Assembly (NCBI GenBank): GCA_015227615.1
Contig: JAALGZ010000022.1
Span: 62,001-126,000 of the forward strand
Source: Labyrinthula sp. Ha
Lineage: Eukaryota; Sar; Bigyra; Labyrinthulida; Labyrinthulaceae
Direction: 5' to 3'
DNA: 64,000 bases
In this document: positions 11,951 to 24,200 of the stretch, piece after piece
Layout: each line of letters starts with the position of its first letter
How positions within the stretch are numbered: position 1 is the stretch's first letter
The notes under the pieces: generated by a model
Seen by the model: only the letters and a program-made list of their open reading frames with translations
Told to the model about the DNA's origin: nothing
The model's database searches: none
Made by a program: the position numbers and the translations under genes

Positions 11951-14900
11951 TCCAAGTTATTGAGATAGGGGTGATCCTTAACATAGAAAAGTTTCTGGAG
12001 GCATTGACATGACAATATTTGACGGATTCACTTCCATGGATGAGTATGGAACAGATGATGAGCATTTTCAAAATGAGCTATGTCTACTTCTATGGGTATA
12101 TGGACCTTATTTAAACTTTGATCAACTTTTTATTGAAAATAGATACAGAGACAAAAGAATAGAATAAGATGTTGGTACCTCCAAGGTGAAAGTTTTTGCA
12201 CACCGCACCATGGTCATAAGCTTGTCATAGGTGAAGGATACGTCTACAATACGAAAAAAAGCCTCACTGGCGGAAACAGTATATAATAAATCCCAAGTAA
12301 CTTTATACTAAGAGTAAGAATCAATTTCTTCGTGTTCCAGAGGTAGTGGAGAGGGTACACCCATAGCTTAAATCCTACATGTATGTGCATAAGAATCTGT
12401 TGGACAATCTTTTCCTAGACGGGAACTCCATGGAGATATTGGATGTGCGAAGGGATTGTAGGTAGCTATTATTTACAGATGCTACCGATATTCTAAATGC
12501 AGCCATGGAGAAGGTCGTCTCTCCGAGCAATTACACCTCTTTACAGAGTTCTACTAAGTATTTTAATATGATCAGAAAGATAATAAACAAGGAATACGTG
12601 ACTTGGATAAATAGCTAAGAGAAAGAAAATCTCTTTGAGACTATCGCAAAGAAGGTTTCTATGTAGTTGCAAATGACTAGATATATCCTTGCTAATAAGA
12701 TCTCGGTTAACATCAACCCCTATAAAGCCTTGGAAGCGTCAAAGGAGCTCTTGAATCGCAACGAAAAACTTTCATTGGTAGAGGTGAGGCAGCCAGGTAT
12801 GTGCTAGGCATTAAAATCGGATCAGAACCAAATACGGCGACTCCTTCATTGCTCTTAAAGAGTACAAACGGGCAGAATAGTAAGAATACTGTGGAAGGGT
12901 ACCCTGAAGTGGTACCCTTTAGAAAGGAAGGGGGGGTAACGTGATATAAGTATGAAAAGTTTGGCAATTAAACCACTGAGTGTTCTCTACCTTCAAAAAA
13001 AGATAACATGAGCATAGACCTCAGGATTATAGGAACCCACAACATAAGCGATTCGATAGTTCTTATATTACTTTTTCTACATCCTGGGTTAACAAAAACA
13101 TCAGATTCAAACTTTTCAGACTCGCTATAGTACACTAAAATCGTTGGAAGATGTCACCAGGATTCCAAATAAGGATTCTACACTTATTCCTGATGCAATG
13201 ATGGGCTGGGGAGCCTACGCAGTTGTAGGATCCGTGATAGAACATACTCAATACTACCAAAACATTAGAGATGTAGATAGCGACGTGATCTTCGCCAGTA
13301 GCACCAGCTCCCCATTTACGAGAGTTGGGAGAATAGATCTTCACATCTAGAAGGATGACGATTTGAAGAAGAAATGCTATCCGAAAGGGCACTATTGGTA
13401 GACGACTCTAGATGGAGTTACTTATTCTTGAAGCGGACCGTTTTATCAAAAACGAAGCCCTTGTATGAAGAGAATTTTGATAAATAGAATTGAGGCAGCA
13501 AGGCTAACTACCTGGTAAGCTATCTCGTAGTAAAAAGAACTATATTCCGTTGGTATAACTATATCAATAGTATGAAGTGATTGATTAGGGTATTACCTTC
13601 TTTGGATTGGTTTAATGTAATCTTGTTAGTCACGTATGTATTTCAGCTTTAAATATCTTTAGCTATATATATATATATATCCACTAAGACAAAACCACAG
13701 AGTATATTAGGGCGATATGACAAGACAAGAAAGAGCTTTCATCGAAAGTACGAAGATATCATCTCTTCCAGATAGACTTTTAGAAAACCAAGCTGAGACC
13801 CCAGAAAGGATAAAGTTGTAAGTACAGGGGGGGGGTCCAGAAAATCTTGTTTAGCTCACATAGATGCCCCCGTTTCTTTAGGACGATTGTACCAAGTTGT
13901 TTCATCAAGTAATATTATAGAGGAAAGAATCGGTAAACCCGGATTTCAAGGCAATGGTTTGAGTTCTCCGATTGACCACTGGCAACTAGCATCTCCAGAA
14001 CAGCAATCTGTGGAAGAGCACGTTTTGGAATGATAGCAGCTAGATATTGGATTTCTATGATGAAGTAATCAGGAGAACCTACTTCGATCACTGCCTCGCC
14101 CAGGTGAGGCAATGGGCGCATGCTTAAATACTAGACATCAGGAAATGAGAGATCCCGAGGGTTTTTTTTTGGGTACTAAATTTCTCAACCAGTATTGATC
14201 TAGTTGAGAGAACCAACACTGGGAATCTCTCTGGAGTTTATTTTGGGGCAGTCATCAAACTTAAGAAGCATATCGACGACATTACTGATGATAACTAAGG
14301 CGACATATAATTTCCCAAAATAAATGATGATGTGGATAAACTCTCCCTAGAAGTGGAGATCGGGGCAGCTATATTGACTATGGTCTAGAGAGAGGGTGAT
14401 GCACCGGAGGAGATGAAAATGAAGTTGGATGACCTATGCCTAGAATATTGGGATCTGCTCGCAACTTATACCTCTCAAACCAATATAAGTAAGTTAGAAC
14501 CTACTCTAATGTTCCCGTTAGAGAATTTAGAGTTCAAGTACCCGAAGACTAATCCTACTTCTATTGAGAATAATATATTTATCAGGAAAAAACTTATGAG
14601 CATGGAAAAGGAAGCTCTTAATATTGGTACCGGCTGCTGAGTTCATCTCAGTTACCTTCGCACTTCCTGAGAAAGATAACAGACTCATGATGGTAGTTGA
14701 TTTAGTAGATATCGACAAAGTGTTGCTTCTGAGTGTTAATCAACTGCCTTTTTTCAGAAAGATCTTCTAGAATCTCGAGAGAAATATTTTTTATGCCTCG
14801 TTTGATGTGGTGACTAGAATTAACTAACTGTGCATCATCAAACAGGCTAAGAGATATTTTACCATGGATTTAGAGCACAAAACTTACCATTTGAGGTTTA

Positions 14901-17900
14901 CCCCAATGGAATATCACTCAAGACCAGCTTTTCTCCACCAAACGATGATGAAGCAAGTACAGGGAAGAGAAGTGGAAGGAGGCAAATGAAATGGCTTCAT
15001 TCAGCGAATTGATGAAAATTTGGTCTACACCGACACCTGTAACAATTTTCTTAAGATACTTAGAGGATTTTTCGCCAGCCTCGAAAGGGCTACAGTAAGG
15101 ATCAGCCCTGAGAAGCCTTCTATATTCATAGCCAAAATAATTTATTGCGGTTGGGAAGTAGAAGGGTAAAGATGAAACTTCAATAAGGATTAATATAAAA
15201 GGATATTATAATTTCTTAGGATGGGGCTGATATACCATCTGGCGACGATGTTGCACTTGGCACAGGAGCTTTCCTTAGCAGCTCCTAAGCTAAATCAGCC
15301 AAGGAACATGGAAATGACTAAGTACCCGCCAATGAGAGGAAATAAGTCAGACCTTAAAAATAAACGATCTAATGGCCGGAACAGCTTTGTGAAGATTTTG
15401 ATGAGCTCAAAAGCATCATATCAGTAACCGCTAAGCAAAAATTGCATACTTATTATCGAGTCCAGGGTGTAGCCCTGGTAACCTATTTAAGCGAGGGGTA
15501 CTCTAGCGTTATTGTGCTCACGGCTGATTCAGCAGAAAGGGGGAGCAATTTGTTGAGGAAAACAATGTACCCAATGATGTTTTCTCCGATAAGTTTCCCG
15601 AGGATTAACAGAGGGGGGATCCTTTACAAGAAATTATACCCCATTGTAAGTATATTTAGCCGATTTTCGGATTTGTTTACACACCATCCCTCACCGATAC
15701 AAGTGAATACGGATCATATGAATCTTAAATCTATTATTCAAAAAGGTTCAAGAATTGACCATGAATGTCTTAATAGGCTCCAGAGGTAGGTTGTGACCTT
15801 GCAATAAATTCAAGTAGAGTTCTACCATCTTGGTGATGAGAACAATATCTTTGTTGATATGTTGTTGAGATTGATATCTCACGCGGAGAAAAGTATGAAG
15901 AAAAAAGGATTACATGAGCAGAGGTAAAGTTCCCCCAAATACTTGGATATGAAAAAATAAATTTATACAGAAAAATATTCGTGACTTCCATTGATATTAA
16001 GATATAATAAGTAAGGTAGATGACACCGTCCGAATCCAGTGGCATTTGCCCCAGTTCTTCGGATCAGGATAGCTTCATTAGTTGGTTAATTCACGTCGAC
16101 ATAAAGTATAGGATCCGTCACTATGTAATTTAACTAAACTCCGGATGTAATCTATAAAAGACAATATGAACCCTTGTTGCGACATGCTTCTAATTTGCAG
16201 GTAACCCTTGTGGAAATTGCAGATTTTGTAGCTGTTTAATCGGATTATGAGAAGCCGTTGGGTCCAGTAATAGAGAACTTGGGGATTGATGAGTTAGATG
16301 CAGAGATTCTAAGCATAAACTTTAATGCTATAAAATTAGATCCCAGTAATCAGAGAAACAAGAAGAAGTTCAAGCAAATGAAATTATTTTATAAGGTCTC
16401 AGTTTTTGCATTCAATCCTTATTGCAAAGTAGACTGGAAAAGAATTTCAGAGGCCAAACCCATAGAACATCAAAAACTTGAAGGGCTTGTTCATGGTTTC
16501 CAACTGGGGAAAGTTGGTGAAAAGGTAGTGATTTCTGGAGCCTTGATTAAGCGGTTGGTTTTTGCATACATCATGCAAGCTACCATGGATCAGTAATTGC
16601 TACAGTTGCCGAAGCATCTAACTACGGTTAGATAATCCCAAGCACCTATGGTAAGAATATAGCGCTACGGAGTATATTTAAAGATCTTAAGATATACTTT
16701 TTACATTTCAGTGAGACAAATTAAATGAATCAAACTTTATTAAGCATAGTAATGGAGGTTATGAGACCAAGAGAAGTTCTAGTGTTCAAATTCTACGGTG
16801 TGAATCATAAGAACTTCATCTTCAGTCTAACGGAGGTTATGAACCCGAGATAAATGTCGGTCTTTGAGATCCTCTGTTTAAACTATGAGGATAATATTCT
16901 GGTGCTAATGGATGCTTACTTAAGGCTCGCCAACTGGAGATAACCATAATAGTCTGATGAGAATACGGTAATACCTGTGTTGGAGGACTTCGGTAACAAG
17001 TGGAACTTAGATGCCTATAACACACATATCCTGATTGAGTTTTTTACTTCCCCAACAAAGTGATAGAGTTAGCTAGGACGAAACTAATTTTCATATATAA
17101 TTTGATGTTTGCTACGCTAATTGAATTAACGGTGAGATTGAGGTAGCCCATAGGAAGGTCTCCAACTTTCTAAAGGCGCTGGTATTCAAGAGAAGGCGCC
17201 GATGGGATCAATAGCCCCAAATATTGGATATAGTTAAAGAGACAAAGAATGATCTATCAGTTGCGACTAAGAGACTTCCGAGTAAGGAGTAGATACTTTG
17301 TTCTAATTAGCGCTGACTCTTCATAAATTCTGTGAAGGAGTATGTTGAAGCTGTCGCCTTCCCGAGAATAATTTCAAGGAAGGTAGAGGGGAAGTTAAGG
17401 TTATAATTACCGGAAAGGATACGTTAGTTCAGCTCTCGAGGAAGTTTCATGATCAAATGGTGGCATGCAATAAACAGGTAACCGATCATGTAGCTCTGAT
17501 GAAGTCGAAGCGCAACGCTTATTGGAATAAGAGAAGAAAATGCTTTGATTTGGCGCTGTATCAATTCCAGGTTTGCGAATGGTGTTTTATTAGCGCCGCT
17601 AAGACTGCAAGAGAGAACAACAAGGTAAAGTTGGAGTGAATCGGTCCCATGCAGATTATTGAGATTCTTTCCAGTAACGTATATCGAGTGGACCTACTTT
17701 ATAGTATGTTGTTAACAGCTCACACATCTAGGCGATATTTCAATGAGCCTTCAGGTTATGTTGCTAATGATACCAGCAGAAAGTTTTTTATCAACAAGTG
17801 CGGGTGAATTGGAGGTGAATAGCTTCCACGTGCTCTGTTACCCTAAGAGAGAGAGTAATGAACCTTGGTCTGGTAGGGGGGATCGAGACGAGGGATAGAA

Positions 17901-18060
17901 CATGGAAACCCTCCGTAACAATGTATTTAGATGTTAAGACTTTTGCGATAAAATATTTAGAGAATCACAGAAAACCGGAGAGAGATAATAGAAACTTTAA
18001 GAGGGCTCTGGAGTGCATCGATCGCCATAGGCTTCGTGATATAAATACCAGGTAGGTGGG
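11950..18060 (+). mobile_element. Heavily decayed Ty3/gypsy element, chromovirus-like
   Basis: The stretch is less AT-rich than its surroundings. In plus-strand order it holds remnants of a Ty3/gypsy pol: reverse transcriptase around 14.6-15.2 kb, an RNase H-like part around 15.2-15.6 kb, integrase material, and a well-preserved integrase C-terminal GPY/F-type stretch near 17.46-17.70 kb. A stretch resembling the end of a chromodomain (TW-P ... YLENH pattern) follows near 17.9 kb, which suggests a chromovirus. Gag-like sequence may lie at 12.0-13.4 kb. The fossil has many breaks, well over twenty, and no LTR pair could be paired by eye, so the ends given are approximate. It is ancient. Confidence 0.7.
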
Positions 18061-18947
18061 GGAGATAAGACCTAACCTTGGAAAAGACCTCCTAGCGGAG
18101 AAGATCATTTTGGAGAGCAGATATATCGTACCTCATAACTTGAAAAATCGGACTAGTTTGGAAAAATCGATTATAAGAAATCACTTGAACTGCTTTTGCA
18201 TAGGGGATCTCGAATCATTTTACTAGCATATACCACAGAAGTCTAAAGCGATGATGTATTTCTACACTCAGGGGGATATGAGCATTAAAAGTATAGGCCA
18301 GTTCAATGGGATTTATGTTAATAGTAAAATGCCGAGCTTGAGCCATTAACTCAATAGCCTTAAATAGGTGCTAGAGTGTTCATTAAATTTGATTTCCTCA
18401 ACAAAACTAAGATCTTGCCGAGTAAGGAAGTACCAGAGAAAGCGAGATCTAAATTTCTTACCGTTGTATGCAAACTACGACAAAAAGATAGATACTTTGT
18501 GGTACCTCTCAGAGAAAAAATGGGGGGATTGGCTAAGTTAGCAGATATATGGGGAGGTGTCACTAAATCCGTTGATCAAAGATTAGCTCTAAATAGCAGA
18601 AGATAGTTATAAGTATTTGAATACGTACTTTTTCTTTGTTAATTTTTCGTTATCAACGTTGAAAACTTGGTTAATTATTGCAACTAGGGTCGGATCTCAT
18701 CTCGTAGAATCTTCGTGGATGAGGTCAGAGCCAAATTTAGTCAAACCAATGCTCATAGTAATCGGAAGTTGTGGTTTTAAACTGTTTTTATTTTGGTGGT
18801 CTCCGAATGACCGGAATAGACATTTGACAAAAAAACTAAGAAATTATGGGATCCTAGCGAGTATGATAATCCATAACTATCCACTAATGCAATTTTGTGG
18901 CGGCCTGTGAAGTTCAGACTGGGATATGGGCTTCTAGTGGGCAGATG
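18061..18947. other. Possible distal part of the gypsy fossil
   Basis: Composition stays like the fossil at 12-18 kb, and two plus-strand frames (18376-18606 and 18617-18910) are open, but neither shows a domain I recognise. This may be the distal coding part or LTR of the element, or unrelated decayed sequence. Confidence 0.3.
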
Positions 18948-19379
18948 TCATTGAGCATCCCTACCTGCTACTCCCATACCACCCTTTCCATTCTTTCCAT
19001 TGTATCGTTTAGATGACTTGTTCCCAATTTTATGGAAAATCTTCGACATCAAACTATTGTCCGTAGGCTTGGCAACTTCATCTATTCTTACATCCCACTC
19101 CTCTATACTAGGTTGAGCTGGTAAAACCTCTGGTTCACACAAGTTCCTTTTAGGGTCAATAAGACTTCGCCTAAGAAATAAAAGACTTGTAAAGTACCAT
19201 GAAACCTTTCTTGTATTAATTATTTTCCCTCAACTGAGTTAAAAGTTGCGGTTTGATTAGATGATCATTGAATACATCCTGAAACCCATCAGTTTACAAG
19301 CCTAATGTTCTTGTTAGTTTCCTTGCCTCACTTTTGATTATCTGATTACTTGATAGTCCATCCTGAGAAGACAAACTAT
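18948..19379 (-). pseudogene. Decayed or exon-like coding fragment, origin unknown
   Basis: On the minus strand, 19164-18948 is an open stretch of about 70 codons with coding-like composition, ending at a TGA and finishing in a K/G/N-rich tail (GKNGKGGMG). It has no in-frame ATG at its upstream end. A CTTAG just upstream could be a splice acceptor. Further upstream, 19379-19230, other minus-strand frames also look coding-like but are interrupted. I recognise no domain. It could be the last exon of a host gene, or a relic of a mobile element. It abuts the duplicated segment starting at 19376. Confidence 0.3.
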
Positions 19380-20350
19380 TCAAAAGACCCAAACAAGAAA
19401 ATATCTTTGTTCAAAAGCAAAGAGTTCAAGATAATTAGAAACATATATTTCGATATTTTATTAAAGAATAAAAATAATTCATTCCATAATATATATATAT
19501 ATCTAGTTCATTCCTTGTACAATCATTCCCAATAGACCAATAATACCTACAAACAGTCTTCCATCAAAATAATCTGCAGAACTGTCTTCTCCACATACTT
19601 GAGCTACACTAAAATCACATCCAACAATAAATCCGGCATTTTGTACACTTTCTCTAAGTTCTTCACGAACATCTTCACAAATTTCATCCCCACATAAATT
19701 TGCACAGGATACAGCTTCAACTAATCCATCTTCAACTTCTGCAGTACATAATACACCTTCACCAAGAGCTTCTTCCAATTGTTCTCCAATCTCTTCTGGT
19801 GTTAACTCCGGATTACTCAAGATTTCTCCTACTTGTGTAAGATCTTCGTCTGATAGAGTATTTAGTACAGCAGTCAAAGCAGTATTGAATGGTACAGAGC
19901 ACTCTATAAGCTCTTCATATTCCAAAATATCACAGTCTTGAACAGTAACTTCAAAATTCTTCTCCACAATTCTTAAGATAGAGTTAATATCAGATAATTT
20001 CCTCTCATTCTTAAATTCACCTAAACTCAACTTGGAGAAAGTCAATGGAAAGACTACAAACATATTTTGAAACTTCATTTTATATTATTATTTAAATTTT
20101 GTTTGAATCCTTTTCTTATTCTGGGTATGGATAATTCTTGACTAAAATGGTCTCATGTGGTATTTTAGAAAAATTTCAGAAGTTTTGGGTGATAACTACT
20201 ATATATTGTTGGGAAAACTATTATTTTTTTTGCAATGATTCCATGAAATTTATGTTTTATACATATTCTAATATTCCTGGGTATGATTCTTTTATCTATT
20301 GAATAAGAGAAATTCCAAAATGTCTTGAAAAAGACCATTTTTCAATGTCT
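19376..20350. repeat. Segmental duplication, copy B
   Basis: Partner of 6392-7365. The 3' flank with its A-rich stretch and (TA)n run, the cysteine-rich gene and about 270 bp of 5' flank all align in the same order. The left boundary falls at 19376 within CTATTCAAA; similarity fades after about 20350. Confidence 0.75.
19503..20078 (-). CDS. Secreted cysteine-rich acidic protein, family copy 3
   Basis: Single-exon, 191 residues, the closest relative of the 6.5 kb copy. It has the same MKFQN start with a hydrophobic leader, the same eight-cysteine frame (C-x10-C-x50-C-x13-C-x3-C-x4-C-x19-C-x7-C), and the same C-terminal plan: a D/S-rich spacer, then a hydrophobic stretch ending in Asn, consistent with GPI anchoring. 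The region between cysteines 2 and 3 is acidic and carries the NPELTPEE pattern. The reading frame is intact while the flanks have drifted, which suggests it has been kept by selection. It lies alone between the gypsy fossil and histone H3. Function and family are unknown. Confidence 0.82.
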   Translation of the reverse strand: MKFQNMFVVFPLTFSKLSLGEFKNERKLSDINSILRIVEKNFEVTVQDCDILEYEELIECSVPFNTALTAVLNTLSDEDLTQVGEILSNPELTPEEIGEQLEEALGEGVLCTAEVEDGLVEAVSCANLCGDEICEDVREELRESVQNAGFIVGCDFSVAQVCGEDSSADYFDGRLFVGIIGLLGMIVQGMN

Positions 20351-20722
20351 TTCTTATATCGGCATATCTTGATATTTTTTTGTTGACAAAGTTACCCAAA
20401 ATAATATTTTGGGCAATTCAAGTTAGTAACCAAGTTTGCCGAATGAAATATTTCAAGTATGCCGATATCTTCTCATGCATTCTGTAGGCAATTGAATATT
20501 AGTCAAGTTAGAACGGGAATATTTTTTAGAATATGTGAGAAGAAGGTGCATTAAGATAATATTGATCTTGCCGAAGAATTTGGCCTGTCGTTACATTTTT
20601 TTGGCTACAATTAAAAGCGAAAAACCAACTGAATAAATTCTAGAAGAATCTCCAGAAGAAGACCGCCTTTCTACAAGCAGATCAAACAGATTAAGTAAAG
20701 AAATTTCACAGAGGCTATTCAA

Positions 20723-21203
<481 letters not shown>

Positions 21204-24200
21204 AATACTTAATCTAGCAATTGAAATACAAATCAATCCTTTAGTGTTTCTTTCAACCTTATATCTCTAGTCTATGAAATGAAAAAACACGAAGAATAAA
21301 CCATTTTCACAAAAACTAAATTCCATATCACTTCAAACAAGAATACGTCAGGTCATCGGCCTCTTTTATATAGTTGCCAATATTTCACTACCAAAGTCTC
21401 TTGTTTTACAAATAATAAAAACAATCCTTTGGTTATCATTGTTTACTGCACCATGAGGAAGATGATCAGAAAATTAACATAAATCTAAAACACTTCTAGT
21501 TCACATCTATATTGCAACACAAAATAGTATATAACATGAAGGATAAATGTAAATGCTCTTGGTAAAAGCAGCTACCGCAGGTATCATACATTTTAGGAAA
21601 AATTCGTTAAATTGCTTTAAAACTTTAAGGCATAGAGCACGTTTTCCCTAAGTATCACTTCTAGATTGTCAAGTATTTGCTCACGATCAAAGTCTAGTTA
21701 TATATTTCTACCTGTATTTTGCTGCTATTGAGATATCTCTTGCATAGCATCTTCTTCCCTGGTTATAAACTTCTCCTACCATTAGAAACCACTTTCTGCC
21801 ATCAATCTCACAAGCTTCTTACCCATCATGAATCTAATTTAAGTCCATTTCACTTCAAATTGAATTCAACTTCAGCTGTTTTTTCTTTCGGCCTTTTCCT
21901 CTTAAAACTTGTGATAGACTCGTTATTGCCATTAAAAATACTCTTATTCTTTATTAAAAGAACTTTGTTGATTACTGGTTTTAACGGTCAAAAACAACAG
22001 ATGCTGAGAAGCATGAATCTTAATAACAAAAAGAAACTAGATCATAGGCAAACACATATTGTCAAACTTATTTACTACATAATCCCTTCTGTGATAACAT
22101 TAAAGATAGCAACTACACCATGCATATAAACTCTAAGAAATTAACTTGCGTTTCTTCTCTGAATCTCACTTACTCAAATCCTTTATAAATTTCAATTCCA
22201 CTATCAGAAAACAATTCATACATACTTCGACCATCTCTACCACACATCCAAAATTATATGTATCATTAATTAATTACTCCTCAGAAAGTTTCCCATTTCC
22301 CATAGAAAAATAACAATCACACGTCGGACCACAGAAGATAGTACGCGTAATAGCCTCCATGAAAGTTTTACTGCACAATCCACTCTCACTAAAAGTGCTA
22401 GAAACAGTTCGGGTACTCTTATACGAAATATATTACATCTCTGTAACAGGTAGGATAGTAAGAAGTTTTAAATATAAGGTTTACATATATAAAACTAAAT
22501 GAATCTCCCTCTCCAAGCTATAAATCATTCTCTTTCTCACGATTACTCAAGTATAAAAAGTTAAGATTTATAACGGCTAATAATTTGTCAGTACAAAAGT
22601 TTTATTACTCTATGCCACGTCATTAAGTGAATATCTATTATCTACATATGATTAGTAAAGAATTTCAAAAATTATTTTGTGGTAATTAATATATTACTGA
22701 GTCAGTTTTGTCTATAAATATTAAACATAACATAATAATTATTGATGAAGTAGAACCTGTTGTAAAGAGTTTAGTAGTCGAGGTTTAGTCTAGGAGAAGG
22801 GGCAACGAATAAGACACACTTGTAACACAAGTACTTGAGAGAGGTACATCTCTTTGTGGCTTAATAATTTTACAATTTTGAAAAGTCAAGTTTCTTTGCT
22901 TTAGTCATCAGTTATAGGTTGATAAGTAATTCTTGTTCTGACATGTTGCTAGATTTAGTTGACACCCTTCCTATTCTCTTGCGCCAATGATTCTGGTACT
23001 CACTATTGTGTATTGTTCTTGGGTCTTTTTAGTTTGTTACAGAATTTATGTCTTACTTCGCATTAGTACAAATTCCAAGTAGTCTTTTCAGAAATTCTTT
23101 GGAATTTAGCGCCATATATCCTGTTATAATTGACGTTTTCCCACTTAACACTTAACTACAGTGAAAACACTATTAGAGTCCATAATGACTCAGTCATAAA
23201 GATTATTTTGTTCGGCTATTTAAGCAAAATCAAACTAAAATAACTTCTCTGTGTATACCTTAACCTTTTTTCATGAAATTGTGCGTACAACATAGGTAGA
23301 AGCTAACCAATGCACAATACAACTCGATGGAGTCTTCTATTGCGGGAAGAAACAGTATGTTTAAGCAGCATAAAGCAAACCAAGGTAAAACATCAAAGTA
23401 TTTCGAGCAAAACATTAGCTTAATTAATCCCAAGTTTCCGGGTTTCTTATGTCAAGAGTTGCATTCTTTTGGTTGAAAATCATGACAAAGAATTATTTGG
23501 CAACTATTGCTATAACATAGAATGCAGTATATACAGCCGGCTATTATTTCAAACTTTGTATAAGGATTTTAAAATACTCGAATGAAACTAGAAACTATTA
23601 TTATTTTGTTTTCATCTTATTGGATAAACGTTCTATTTCTGTGGTCTGGCAATTTAGGGTTGTAGCGAAGCTAGGTATGCAACCAGGTCCATTATTCATG
23701 AACAGTAGCAGACGCAGGATCAATAAACCTTGATGCAAAAACTTACATAGGCTAAGCAACTATAGATGAGAACTTGTGCGCAACAAAATTTAAGAAAAGG
23801 TTATAAAAACTTTAGTTACTCAGAAGGAGCAACTAGCTCCTTCAAGTTTACAACTTTATAACCCATACAATAACGGGTCTAAGGAGATACATATACGTTT
23901 CTGCAAATAATTGTTGAGTTGATCTCATCTTTTGTTGCCATTGGTGTCGTTGTTGGCTACTTGGAAAATCGGGAAAGATACTAGTATACATCATATACCG
24001 ACTAGCTCTAAAAAAACTGCAATTCTTGATCTTGGTGGTATTAAGCATTTTTGAAAACAATTTGGCTTTCAGATGCAATATTACGAAAAGTTTCTTTCTT
24101 AATATGTATCAGGCGATTTCAAAAAGAAACACATATCAATAAGCATGGAAATGTACATGAAGGTAAAAGTCTACTACTAAAATCTATATTAAATCAGCTG

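Noticed and set aside
21719-22129. 136-codon frame downstream of histone H3
   Set aside because: Composition follows local base bias, with no recognisable domain; treated as a chance frame.
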